The position numbers were made by a program, and so were the translations under genes. Below the pieces are notes generated by a model. It was not told where the DNA came from. It saw nothing but the letters and a program-made list of their open reading frames with translations, and made no database searches. This document shows, piece by piece, positions 27,390 through 36,665 of a stretch of DNA of 64,000 nt (positions within the stretch are counted from its first letter, which is position 1; each line of letters starts with the position of its first letter). The stretch is from Indiicoccus explosivorum. GTDB lineage: Bacteria > Bacillota > Bacilli > Bacillales_A > Planococcaceae. The stretch covers positions 46,902 through 110,901 of the forward strand of contig NZ_NHTN01000009.1 in the NCBI RefSeq assembly GCF_002167005.1, given 5' to 3'.

Positions 27390-28644
27390 CAAAGATTGAA
27401 AATTCCAATTGTATTCCCGCAGGCTCCTCCATCGCTTCCAATTCCTCTATCCGAGAACCCATCCGTTCAATCAATTGGACGACGAGAGCATTGCCCATAC
27501 AAAAATAACGCATCCGGTCTGGCATCCCTGAAGTCCAACCATCCGGGAATCCATTGAGCCGTTCGCATTCCACCGGTGTCAGAAATCTCTTGCGGTCATT
27601 CACTTCTACTATATGTGAGCTCCGATTGATAGTCCCCTCGCTTGTTAGCATAGTCCGTCCCGGTTTATCTAATTCGTCGGTCGGTGACATCCCACCTTCT
27701 GAGAAATGGTAGGTATGCCCCTCTTTAGAAGTTCGCTCGATTCTCTTCGGTCCACGTAGATAGGCGAATTTTTCAATATTACCTTCGTTTAAATAGAACT
27801 TTTCTTCTACCTGGTCCTCGTTCACCAATATTTCACCGAGCGGAACGAACGGTTCTTCCACCGGAATCGGTTGTGCTGTGAAGACCTCCCCTTCCTTCAT
27901 ATAACCCGCAGGATGAAACGTATAAGAGAAGGAGTCGGACAGACCGACTATATCCGCTGGAAGAGTGACAGAAGAAACCCTTCCCTTGTACGGTTCGGAT
28001 TGCACAGGAAAAGCCTTCGCAAAAAAGCCATCCTGAAAGACGATTTCCTCGCCCGCTTTCTCGGACTGCCTGGCATCGAAACTGATTCCATTCTTATAAG
28101 CGAAGATGAATACTCTTCTTCTCCGTTGCGCCTGCCCATAATCAGCGGCATTTATGACTCGCCATTCCACGCTGTAGCCCAAATCACGGAATGTAGCGAG
28201 CATGACCGCAAAATCCCGTCCCCTTTGAGAAGAAGGGGATTTGAGCAAGCGATCCACGTTCTCGAGCAATACATATTTGGGATAAGAATTCTCGATGACA
28301 CGTTTTATTTCCCAGAATAGCACCCCCTTCTTACCCTGAATCCCCTGCTCACCTGATTTACTTCGCGCCACGGAATAGTCTTGGCATGGGAAGCCTCCGA
28401 CCAATAAGTCGATATTGAGTTCCTGGAATAAATTATCAGGAACCTTTGCTATATCCTCGTTTGAATGAATTCCATTTTCGAAATTTCCAGTGTAGCAATC
28501 AAAAGCATGCTGTGCCTTCTTCGATGGTTCCCACTGATTACCGAATACCACATCGAAAAGTTCGGAATTCGCTTGTTCCAGACCAAGCCTGAAACCACCG
28601 ACTCCGGCAAATAATTCAGCTACCCGCAGTTTCTTATCCTCCAT
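27385..28644 (-). CDS. DNA (cytosine-5)-methyltransferase
   Basis: Modification enzyme of the restriction system, 419 residues. Motif I ELFAGVGGFRLGLE (residues 10-23), motif IV GGFPCQDYS with catalytic C87, motif VI LLENVDRLL, motif VIII QAQRRRRVFI, and motif X CMGNALVVQLI near the C-terminus are all present in order. Between VIII and X lies the target-recognition region (about 190-330). ATG start at 28644. It follows the Vsr gene on the same strand by 77 bases. Size fits M.Sau3AI-type enzymes; the target is likely the same as that of the neighbouring nuclease. Confidence 0.95.
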   Translation of the reverse strand: MEDKKLRVAELFAGVGGFRLGLEQANSELFDVVFGNQWEPSKKAQHAFDCYTGNFENGIHSNEDIAKVPDNLFQELNIDLLVGGFPCQDYSVARSKSGEQGIQGKKGVLFWEIKRVIENSYPKYVLLENVDRLLKSPSSQRGRDFAVMLATFRDLGYSVEWRVINAADYGQAQRRRRVFIFAYKNGISFDARQSEKAGEEIVFQDGFFAKAFPVQSEPYKGRVSSVTLPADIVGLSDSFSYTFHPAGYMKEGEVFTAQPIPVEEPFVPLGEILVNEDQVEEKFYLNEGNIEKFAYLRGPKRIERTSKEGHTYHFSEGGMSPTDELDKPGRTMLTSEGTINRSSHIVEVNDRKRFLTPVECERLNGFPDGWTSGMPDRMRYFCMGNALVVQLIERMGSRIEELEAMEEPAGIQLEFSIFG

Positions 28645-28721
28645 ATACGAACACCCTTTCGATGTAATGCCCTAATTATACAGGAAAACGTCAGAAAGAT
28701 TAAGATCCTACTGTCATTTAT

Positions 28722-29168
28722 TCAGTTTTTTTTCGATTCTTTGGCTTCTCGATACTCCTGCTTGATTCCCTTAATGAACTCTTCTGTTTCGTCCACAGTT
28801 TTTTTAAGATCTTTACGTATTTCATGTTCCCATACATGCTTTACGTTCCAATTCCTTTCCTTATAAAACTCATCAACTTCTTTATCGCGTTCCCGGTTGC
28901 GGGAAATCTTCTTATCCCAGAAATCCTGGTTACTCTTGGGTCTTTTAAAGTGCTCTGGACAACCATGCCAGAAACATGAATCGATGAAAATGACGATTTT
29001 ATATTTCTGCATGACGATATCGGGAGTTCCCTTCAGTTTCCTTACATTCTTCCTGAAACGGAACCCACGGTGCCAAAGGGCTTTAGAAAATATGTTCTCC
29101 AACTTTGATTGGGCCCTAATTGCACCCATGGTCTTACTTCGTTGTTTTTTGGTCATTGTATCGGTCAT
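28722..29168 (-). CDS. vsr: Very short patch repair endonuclease
   Basis: Nicks DNA 5' of T in T:G mismatches formed when 5-methylcytosine deaminates, starting repair. The 148-residue protein shows the family pattern: KKQRSKTMGAIRAQSKLE, the catalytic Asp in KGTPDIVMQKYKIVIFID, CFWHGCP, and the tail block RDKEVDEFYKERNWNVKHVWEHEI. A TTG at 29177 is in frame, but AAAGGG spaced 9 bases from the ATG at 29168 favours that start. Vsr genes accompany cytosine-C5 methyltransferases, as here. Confidence 0.93.
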   Translation of the reverse strand: MTDTMTKKQRSKTMGAIRAQSKLENIFSKALWHRGFRFRKNVRKLKGTPDIVMQKYKIVIFIDSCFWHGCPEHFKRPKSNQDFWDKKISRNRERDKEVDEFYKERNWNVKHVWEHEIRKDLKKTVDETEEFIKGIKQEYREAKESKKN

Positions 29169-29381
29169 CGGCTTCAACCCTTTTTCAAACTGTTTTCCCT
29201 CCTAAAACGATTGATTAAACTTCCGGTACAGACTGTGCTTGATTTGACAGGGAACACTAAATTCCTATGATTGGTTTTCAGTCCTCTCTTATGATTTTTT
29301 CAATTTAATGTTAAAATTACCAGAACAGTTACCAGCATTCGATATTTCTGGAGTTTCAAAGATTTTATAAGGAGGCATAAG

Positions 29382-30518
29382 ATGGCTGGCTACATATTCA
29401 ATTTAAACAGTAGAGATTCCTTAATTGATTGTATCGAGAATGGTGTCTATAGCACCATAATAAATGTGCCGGAAAATGGTAGGTGGAACAGGCAGATTGA
29501 AGGTACTTTCGCAGATTTTTTAAGCATGAAAGCAGGCGATAATGTATATTTTTTCCATGAAAGGAAAATATACGGATTAGGAGTCCTCAAGAAAGTCGGG
29601 GAAGACTGTAAATATTTGAATTTTCCTGAGTCCGATTTGCCAGTTAACCCGGAGTATGATGAAGTAAGAAGCAATATGCTGATAAATGAAGGATTAATAA
29701 ATATCAAGAACCGCTGTGTTTGCCTCTTTGAGTCTTCTCCCGAATTTTTCGTACGTGGAGTGGATATGGACGACGTATTAGCATCCAACCCACAGAGTTT
29801 TAGAATGTTAAGGGCATTTTGGAAACTCTCTTTTGTTAAAGTGGGGGATGAGGAGAATAAAGCACTAAAGGATATAATACTAAAAAGTAATGAAGAAAAC
29901 TTGAGAAGTGGAAGAGGGAGGTTCGCTCATCATGCTAACCTTCACCCTCACGTGATGAATACGGTAAACGGCGACTATTATCTAACATCAAAAAATTTAC
30001 TGAAGAATTGTTCATCGGATGATTTAATTGGCCATGAAATGGCTATAGAAGCCGCTTTAATAGACGTTTTATCTGCAGAAGATGATACAGTATTCGGCAA
30101 ATGGGATTATATATCCCATCAAGTTATCGCCTCTCCATTCAAGCCTATAGATTACATGGATAAAATGGATATCTTCGGATATCGTTTCATTCCAAGTTTC
30201 GACACTATCTCACGATATCTCTTGATTGAAATCAAAAAAGATTCCGCCACCCTAGACGCTATAGAGCAACTAATGAAGTATGTCGACTGGATTAATCAGG
30301 AATACTCGCATGGTGACTATTCAATGATATGCGCCTTTTTAGTTGCCTATGATTTCCCCGAAGAGGTTATATCTTATAGAAGAGGTTTTTGTGAAAGGAA
30401 CTATATCAAAGGACGAAGACCTGCAATTACTGCCAAATGGAGGAATGTTAGATTGATTAAGTATTCCTTCAACAGAACCACGGAAAAATTGGAATTCACT
30501 GAAGTAGATCCGCTTTGA
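29382..30518 (+). CDS. Putative modification-dependent nuclease: EVE/PUA-like domain plus PD-(D/E)xK domain
   Basis: A 378-residue protein of unrecognised family on the opposite strand to the other island genes. The N-terminal half (AGYIFNLNSRDSLIDCIENG, then FADFLSMKAGDNVYFFHERKIYGLGVL) has the strand pattern of EVE/PUA-like domains, which read modified or unusual bases. The C-terminal half has a PD-(D/E)xK-like core: D263 in KMDIFGYRF, then E283 and K285 in YLLIEIKKDSAT, preceded by a Glu in the helix LIGHEMAIEAAL. Together this suggests a nuclease guided by a base reader. AAGGAGG lies 8 bases before the ATG. Domain calls come from pattern reading and are tentative; the open frame itself is firm. 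Confidence 0.6.
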   Translation: MAGYIFNLNSRDSLIDCIENGVYSTIINVPENGRWNRQIEGTFADFLSMKAGDNVYFFHERKIYGLGVLKKVGEDCKYLNFPESDLPVNPEYDEVRSNMLINEGLINIKNRCVCLFESSPEFFVRGVDMDDVLASNPQSFRMLRAFWKLSFVKVGDEENKALKDIILKSNEENLRSGRGRFAHHANLHPHVMNTVNGDYYLTSKNLLKNCSSDDLIGHEMAIEAALIDVLSAEDDTVFGKWDYISHQVIASPFKPIDYMDKMDIFGYRFIPSFDTISRYLLIEIKKDSATLDAIEQLMKYVDWINQEYSHGDYSMICAFLVAYDFPEEVISYRRGFCERNYIKGRRPAITAKWRNVRLIKYSFNRTTEKLEFTEVDPL

Positions 30519-30557
30519 CCTTTTCCGGGTTTAAATATCCGATGAATCCCCTAAACT

Positions 30558-30607
30558 AACGAAGAAGCAGACAGCAAAAAGGATACTGCTGTTCCACTTC
30601 TTCGTTT
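30558..30607 (+). terminator. Hairpin after the EVE/nuclease gene
   Basis: AACGAAGAAG and CTTCTTCGTT pair, with an inner CAGCA/TGCTG stem; only a short T run follows. Probable terminator of the gene ending at 30518. Confidence 0.55.
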
Positions 30608-31088
30608 GCTACATGGCACCCCTTGAAGAAGATTTTCCAGCTTTTCTTACCTTAATTTACCGATGAGTGCATCAATCCATCAAATTTTATAGCGGCCACG
30701 CTTCCTAGCTTAAGTGGTGAAAGACCCTTTATTCTCTTGGATTGTTACTTGGAATAACATCTCTCTAATACTATTTTCCAGCAACTCAGCTTCCATAATC
30801 ATGGACTGCACCCCTTTTCCTTCCACCGGGATGACCGCCCGTCCACCATCTGTAATCCAAGCCAACACCACTACGAAATTAATAGAGCTTCAAAGCTTCT
30901 CTTTTCCAGCTTTCTTTTTTGTCCTCTTTTTCAGTTCTCCTCTTCCACCGTTCAATAAGCATTCACGAAGGCGTTGATTTTTATAATCAAGCAATTTAGA
31001 AATAAGATCGACCACAGCAATTGTGCATATGTCGCCCAAGAGCTGGATATAGAGATTAAAGGCTGCTTTCAGTGTCTTGACCTAATAA
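30608..31088. other. Intergenic stretch with a possible gene remnant
   Basis: No complete gene. On the minus strand 30889-30710 is an open frame without a start codon that reads like coding sequence (WITDGGRAVIPVEGKG, then ELLENSIREMLFQ) and ends at TAA; I do not recognise the protein. Base composition is A+T-rich up to about 31.08 kb and returns to the host level in hutG, so the right edge of the island lies here. Confidence 0.35.
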
Positions 31089-31120
31089 TGCCCGCAAAGC
31101 AGAAGAATGCTTTACGGGCA
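31089..31120 (-). terminator. Terminator of the hut operon
   Basis: TGCCCGCAAAGCA and TGCTTTACGGGCA pair around 6 bases, 16 bases beyond the hutG stop. The T run on the minus strand is weak (ATTATT). Confidence 0.7.
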
Positions 31121-31135
31121 CAGTATTACTTTCAT

Positions 31136-32110
31136 TTACTTCACTTTAGCCATCGCTTTACCGGTCACAAATTGCAGCCAGGCATAGACGCCGGTTTTGA
31201 CAGTTTCCTGCACTCTTGAGTCTTTGCTTGGGTCGAGGCAAACGAAGTCGATATGCCGGACAGCCGGGTGTTTGCCCACTTGCAGCAAGGCATCGAACAG
31301 TTCCGCCGCGCTCAGTCCGCCCGGTGTGGAAGCGGGAACGCCTGGTGCCACTGAAATATCGAGCACGTCCATATCGACCGTTACATACAGCCGGTCTGTT
31401 TTAGCCGATAAGCGGTCCAGCGATTCTTTTACCGTCTGGACAAAACTGTCGCTGCGCGCCTGTTTCAGCGTAATCATATTGATTTTGTGCTGTTTTGCAT
31501 AGTCGACGAGCGGCTTGGCGTTGAAGTAGCCGTGCAGGCCGATATTCGTGACATCTTTCCCTTGAATGGCGCCTCCGTCGATCAGCTGCCGGATGGGCGT
31601 GCCGTTCGCTGGGCCGAGTTCTTCCGGATCCCGCACATCCAGATGGGTGTCGAATTGCAGGATGCCGATTCTTTCTTCCGGATACGCTTTTTTAATGCCG
31701 CGCACTGCGCACGCCGTGGTCGAATGGTCGCCGCCGATCATGCAGGTGACAGCGTTTGGATGGCCGGCAGCGAGAAATTCCGCCGCCGCTTCTATCCGCT
31801 GATGCGACAGCAAAATGTCGGTCGTATGCATGATGACGTCACCGGCATCCGTCGCGGTGAATGGAGTCAGGTCGAAATCTTCGTCCAGGTTATAGGTCGC
31901 GAAGCCTTTCCATAGCTTCCGGAACTCGGCCGGATAAAGTGAAGCGCCGGAGACACTAATGGACGACCGCGAAATCGGCGCGCCGTACAGCACGAGATCC
32001 GGGTTTCCGTCCGCTTCATTCAGTTTCCTGACCCACTGATGGACATGGGTCGGTTCATCCGCCTCAGCGTTCCAGGACCACTCCGGGGTCTGCAGCCATG
32101 ATTCCGTCAT
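31136..32110 (-). CDS. hutG: Formimidoylglutamase
   Basis: Last enzyme of histidine breakdown, hydrolysing N-formimino-glutamate to glutamate and formamide. The 324-residue protein belongs to the arginase/agmatinase fold; binuclear manganese ligands are visible in IGGDHSTT, LQFDTHLDVR and TVDMDVLDIS. The ATG at 32110 overlaps the hutI stop by one base (TAATG), so translation is coupled. Order hutU-hutI-hutG is that of Bacillus hut operons. Confidence 0.94.
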   Translation of the reverse strand: MTESWLQTPEWSWNAEADEPTHVHQWVRKLNEADGNPDLVLYGAPISRSSISVSGASLYPAEFRKLWKGFATYNLDEDFDLTPFTATDAGDVIMHTTDILLSHQRIEAAAEFLAAGHPNAVTCMIGGDHSTTACAVRGIKKAYPEERIGILQFDTHLDVRDPEELGPANGTPIRQLIDGGAIQGKDVTNIGLHGYFNAKPLVDYAKQHKINMITLKQARSDSFVQTVKESLDRLSAKTDRLYVTVDMDVLDISVAPGVPASTPGGLSAAELFDALLQVGKHPAVRHIDFVCLDPSKDSRVQETVKTGVYAWLQFVTGKAMAKVK

Positions 32111-33363
32111 TACTCTCCCACCACCTTAACGCCCTTTTTCCAGAGCGTCTTCAGGTGGTTGACCCCGAACAGGTACTGCAGTTCCTGGTAATTCTTCACG
32201 TTCCACATGGCGATATCCGCCTGTTTCCCCACTTCAAGAGATCCTACGCTGTCTTCTCTGCGGATAGCGCACGCCGCGTTATATGTGGCGGCGGTCAGCG
32301 CTTCCGCTGGTGTCATCCGCATTAAAATGCACGCGAGATTCATGACAAGCGGCATGGAAGTGGTTGGTGACGAGCCGGGGTTGCAGTCAGTGGAAATCGC
32401 GACAGCGACGCCCTCATCGATCATCTGCCGCCCCTTGGCCACTTCCTCTCTGAGGAATAGGGCGGTCGCCGGCAGCAGGCAGGCAATGGTTCCGGCCTCT
32501 GCCAGCGCCTTGATTCCTTCATCTGACGCCTTCAGCAGGTGTTCAGCCGAAACCGCCCCAACTTTCGCCGCCAGTTCCGCTCCGCCGTAAGAGACAATTT
32601 CATCTGCATGGATTTTCGGAAGAAGGCCGAGTTCCTTCCCTGCTATCAGAATCCGCTCCGACTGTTCAGGGGTGTAGACATCCTTTTCACAAAACACGTC
32701 ATTGAATTCCGCCAGTTTTTCTTCCGCTACGACCGGAAGGATTTCATTGATGATGTAGTCGACGAAGTCATCTTCCCGTCCTTTATAGTCAGGCGGCACA
32801 GCGTGTGCTCCCATGAATGTCGGCACAAGGTCGATCGGGTGTTCGCCCTGCAGGCGCTTCATAACCTTCAGCTGTTTCAATTCGGTTTCCAGGTCCATGC
32901 CGTAGCCGCTTTTCCCTTCGACCGTGGTCACGCCGTGCTTCAGGAAAGAATCCAGACGGCTCGTCGTCTGCTCGATGATTTCTTCCTCTGTCGCTTCGCG
33001 GGTCATGCGCGCGGTGGCATGGATGCCGCCCCCGGCGTTCATGATATCCATGTAAGAAACGCCTTCCAGCCGCATTTCGAATTCCCGCTCCCGGCTGCCG
33101 CCGAATGCGACATGGGTATGGGGATCGATGAGACCGGGCGTGACGAGGCAGCCACTCCCATCGATGATTTCAGCGTCCTGGACCTCTGCCGCATAGGCTT
33201 CTTTCAGCTCTTTCGTTGTTCCTGCCGCTTTGATTTTTCCGTCCTCAATCAGCAGACTGCCGTCTTCGATCAGTCCGAGTTCGGACATTGCCTCTTTCGA
33301 GCGCGGGCCTTTCTGACCGCCCGCGAGTGTTGCCAGCTGATGTATGTTTTTAATCCAAATCAT
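32110..33363 (-). CDS. hutI: Imidazolonepropionase
   Basis: Amidohydrolase that opens the ring of imidazolone-5-propionate. In 417 residues the metal-binding DPHTHVAFGG, the HADEIVSYGGAELA block and the STDCNPGSSPTTSMPLVM block are clear. A GTG at 33378 is in frame but too close to AGGAG; the ATG at 33363 is preferred. It follows hutU by about 11 bases and overlaps hutG by one. Confidence 0.95.
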   Translation of the reverse strand: MIWIKNIHQLATLAGGQKGPRSKEAMSELGLIEDGSLLIEDGKIKAAGTTKELKEAYAAEVQDAEIIDGSGCLVTPGLIDPHTHVAFGGSREREFEMRLEGVSYMDIMNAGGGIHATARMTREATEEEIIEQTTSRLDSFLKHGVTTVEGKSGYGMDLETELKQLKVMKRLQGEHPIDLVPTFMGAHAVPPDYKGREDDFVDYIINEILPVVAEEKLAEFNDVFCEKDVYTPEQSERILIAGKELGLLPKIHADEIVSYGGAELAAKVGAVSAEHLLKASDEGIKALAEAGTIACLLPATALFLREEVAKGRQMIDEGVAVAISTDCNPGSSPTTSMPLVMNLACILMRMTPAEALTAATYNAACAIRREDSVGSLEVGKQADIAMWNVKNYQELQYLFGVNHLKTLWKKGVKVVGE

Positions 33364-33374
33364 TGTTGTCCCTG

Positions 33375-35048
33375 TCACTCCTTTTCTGTTCTCAGCATCG
33401 GAATGTTTACGCCTCTCTCCTTCGCCGTCTGTTCAGCCAGCTCATAACCGGCATCCACGTGGCGCGCCACGCCCATACCCGGGTCGCTTGTCAGTACGCG
33501 TTCAATGCGTGTTGCCGCTTCCTTCGTTCCGTCCGCGACGATGACAACACCGGAGTGGATGGAGTAACCCATGCCGACACCGCCGCCATGGTGCAGTGAT
33601 ACCCAGGTCGCGCCGCCGACCGCATTGATCATCGCGTTCAGGATCGGCCAATCTGCCACCACATCCGAACCGTCCTTCATCGCTTCGGTCTCCCGGTTAG
33701 GGGATGCCACTGAACCAGAATCCAGATGGTCACGACCAATGACGACCGGCGCGCTCAGTTCGCCGCTCGCTACCATATCATTAATAATCTTCCCGAACCG
33801 GGCTCGTTCGCCATACCCAAGCCAGCAGATACGCGAAGGCAGACCCTGGAACTGGATTTTTTCCTGCGCCATGCGGATCCAGTTGCACAGGTGTTCATTG
33901 TCGCTGAATTCCCGCAGGATCGCTTCATCGGTTTTATAGATGTCTTCCGGATCACCGGAGAGGGCCACCCATCTGAAAGGACCTTTCCCCTCACAGAACT
34001 GGGGGCGGATGTAGGCCGGCACAAACCCGGGGAAATCGAATGCGTTCTCTACGCCTTCATCTTTCGCCACCTGCCGGATGTTATTGCCATAATCAAAAGT
34101 CACTGAACCCTTCTCCATCATATCGAGCATCGCCCGGACATGCTGAGCCATTGACGCTTTGGAAAGCTTCACGTACTTTGCCGGATTTTTTTCCCGGAGC
34201 GCTGCCGCCTCCTCAAGCGACATCCCGGATGGGACGTAGCCGTTCAGCGGATCGTGGGCGGATGTCTGATCGGTTAAGACGTCCGGGATGAAACCCTTTG
34301 CGATCATCTGCGGAAGAACATCGGATGCATTGCCGATCAGCCCGATTGATAGGGCCTTGCCTTCCTGTTTCGCTTCAGTCGCCATGCGGATGGCTTCTTC
34401 CAATGAATCCGTCTTCACGTCAGTATATCGCGTCTCGATTCGCCGGTCGATTCGGCTTTCATCCACGTCGATCCCGATACAGACGCCTTCGTTCATCGTG
34501 ACGGCGAGCGGCTGTGCCCCGCCCATTCCGCCGAGCCCCGCTGTCACTGTAATCGTGTGCTTCAGTGTGCTGCTGAAATGCTGGCGGGCGAGCTCCGCGA
34601 ATGTTTCATAGGTTCCTTGCACGATTCCCTGAGAGCCGATGTAGATCCAGCTGCCTGCCGTCATCTGCCCATACATCATGAGCCCTTTTTTATCAAGTTC
34701 ATGGAAAGTTTCCCAGTTCGCATAAGCCGGAACGATATTGGAATTGGCGATCAGCACTTTCGGCGCATCTGTGTGCGACTTGAAAATCGCGACCGGTTTC
34801 CCTGATTGCACCAACAGCGTTTCATCGTTTTCGAGTTCCTTCAGCGATTTCACGATAGCGTCGAAGCTCTCCCAGTTTCGGGCGGCTTTACCGATACCGC
34901 CGTATACGACGAGATCTTCCGGTTTTTCTGCAACTTCCGGATCCAGGTTATTCATCAGCATCCGCAGCGCCGCTTCCTGCATCCAGCCTTTCGTGTGAAG
35001 TTCTGTTCCGCGGTAACGGATCACTTTTTGTTCGGACGTTTTCATCAT
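33375..35048 (-). CDS. hutU: Urocanate hydratase
   Basis: Converts urocanate to imidazolone propionate using tightly bound NAD. The 557-residue protein is full length and shows family blocks [36 protein letters not shown] (NAD binding), [22 protein letters not shown] and [15 protein letters not shown]. Two adjacent ATGs occur at 35048 and 35045. It follows the ammonia-lyase gene by 58 bases. Confidence 0.96.
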   Translation of the reverse strand: MMKTSEQKVIRYRGTELHTKGWMQEAALRMLMNNLDPEVAEKPEDLVVYGGIGKAARNWESFDAIVKSLKELENDETLLVQSGKPVAIFKSHTDAPKVLIANSNIVPAYANWETFHELDKKGLMMYGQMTAGSWIYIGSQGIVQGTYETFAELARQHFSSTLKHTITVTAGLGGMGGAQPLAVTMNEGVCIGIDVDESRIDRRIETRYTDVKTDSLEEAIRMATEAKQEGKALSIGLIGNASDVLPQMIAKGFIPDVLTDQTSAHDPLNGYVPSGMSLEEAAALREKNPAKYVKLSKASMAQHVRAMLDMMEKGSVTFDYGNNIRQVAKDEGVENAFDFPGFVPAYIRPQFCEGKGPFRWVALSGDPEDIYKTDEAILREFSDNEHLCNWIRMAQEKIQFQGLPSRICWLGYGERARFGKIINDMVASGELSAPVVIGRDHLDSGSVASPNRETEAMKDGSDVVADWPILNAMINAVGGATWVSLHHGGGVGMGYSIHSGVVIVADGTKEAATRIERVLTSDPGMGVARHVDAGYELAEQTAKERGVNIPMLRTEKE

Positions 35049-35106
35049 GTTAATGACCTGCCTTCTCTATAATTGTAATTTCCCGTGACGTTCCCTTTGG
35101 CAAAAC

Positions 35107-36638
35107 CTACAGGAGTTCCCCGGTCTGTTCTTCGGCCGCAGCCGCCACATCACCGGAATGAATGAGGCTCCGTAGTGTTTCCAAGTAAGGATAGAGATAT
35201 GCATCTTCCGTCATGACGGGAATATCTTTTTTCATTCTTTCCACTACTGTAGCGGAAGCGGAGCCCGGTGCCAGATCCTCTTCCATGAATTGATAGGCGT
35301 TATGGACGGACAAGAGTTCAATCGCCAGAATGTATTCCAGTTTCCGCGCGATGTCTTTCGCTTTTTTTGCTGCGTTATAGCCCATGCTGACATAGTCTTC
35401 CTGGTCGGCGCATGTCGGCACACTGTCCACAGTAGCGGGATGGGAAAGGATCTTCATATCATTCAGGAGTCCCGCCTGGCTGTACTGGGGAATCATCAAG
35501 CCTGAATTCAAACCCGCTTTGCCGACAAGAAACGGAGGATATTCCGACAGACGCCCATTTATCAGGCGGTTGTTCCGCCTTTCGGACATCTTGGCGATGG
35601 CGGTCGCTGCGATGCAGGCGGAATCCATTTCGATTCCGATATAGGAGGCGTCGCAATTACTCCCGGAAATCGCTCCGTCCCCATCCGGCCAAAGAATCGG
35701 GTTATCGGAGCAGGCATTCATTTCGATTTCGACTGTTGTCTTCGCGTCTTTCAATGTCTTTTTGGCAGCTCCATGGAGTTGGGGGATCGCTCTTAGAGAA
35801 AGCGCATCCTGCAGCCGGTGATCGACGTGTTCTTTCGCGATTGCCGAATCACTCAGTATCTTCCGGATATTGGCTGCCGTATCCCGTTGGTCCGGATGCG
35901 GCCGGACGCTCATTAACCGGTCGTCAAACGCCCGTGTCGTCCCTTTCAGCACTTCCAGTGCCATGGCGCCGATGATGTCCGCTGTCTTCGCGGCATTGAG
36001 CATGTCGTATAGCGCCAGTGCTCCGATGCCGGTCGGACTCGTGGTCCCGCTCGTCAGTGCCAGCCCTTCTTTCGCGGACAGAATGATCGGCTCCATCCCC
36101 CCCGGGACAACGCTTCGGAAGCGGGAAGCAGTTCTCCGTCGACATAGGCCTTGCCCTGGCCGATCAAAACCAGCGCAATATGCGCTTCCACGCTCAAATA
36201 CCCGACGGATCCTTCACCCGGTACATATGGCGTGATTCTCTCGTTCAATAACCGGCGGTACATGTCCAGCGTCTCTAACCGGACGCCGGAAAAGCCCTGG
36301 CCGACATTCTGCAGGACCATCAGCAGGATGGCCCGGACGGTTTCTTCCTCGAGCGGTTCTCCGACGGAAGTGGCATGCGACACTAGGATATTCCTTTGCA
36401 AAAGGGCAGTTTCCTCAGCAGAAATGAGCTGTGTGGAGAGAGCACCGAATCCCGTGTTCACTCCGTACATCACTTTCCCTTCATTTATCCATGACTGGAC
36501 GAGGCGACTTGATTTTTCGACCCGCTGCCGGTACTCCTCAGAAAAATGGACAGGTACTTTCAAGCGGGCGACAGCCACAAATTCCTCAAGCGAAATTTTC
36601 CCGCCTAGTGTGACATGCTGAATGTTTTTGATGGCCAT
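35107..36638 (-). pseudogene. HAL/PAL-family ammonia-lyase without MIO triad, frameshifted in a G7 run
   Basis: In the hut operon this slot normally holds hutH, histidine ammonia-lyase. Two frames together make a full-length (about 510 residue) member: the first from ATG 36638 (MAIKNIQHVTLGGK, MYGVNTGFGALS) to ASEALSRGG, the second from MEPIILSAKEGLALTSGTT to the stop at 35107. The shift is in a run of seven G on the minus strand (36103-36097); eight would restore the frame. Separately, the sequence at residues 143-153 is GSVGYLSVEAH, where histidine ammonia-lyase has GSVGASGDLAPLAH, so the Ala-Ser-Gly that forms the MIO cofactor is missing. The substrate is therefore uncertain. Sequencing error is a fair explanation for the frameshift, not for the missing triad. 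Confidence 0.85.
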
Positions 36639-36665
36639 TCTTCTCCGCCTTTCCTTTATGACTGG

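Noticed and set aside
30714..30977. 87-codon plus-strand frame in the island edge
   Set aside because: Hydrophobic/proline-rich sequence without ribosome binding site; the minus strand looks more like decayed coding sequence.
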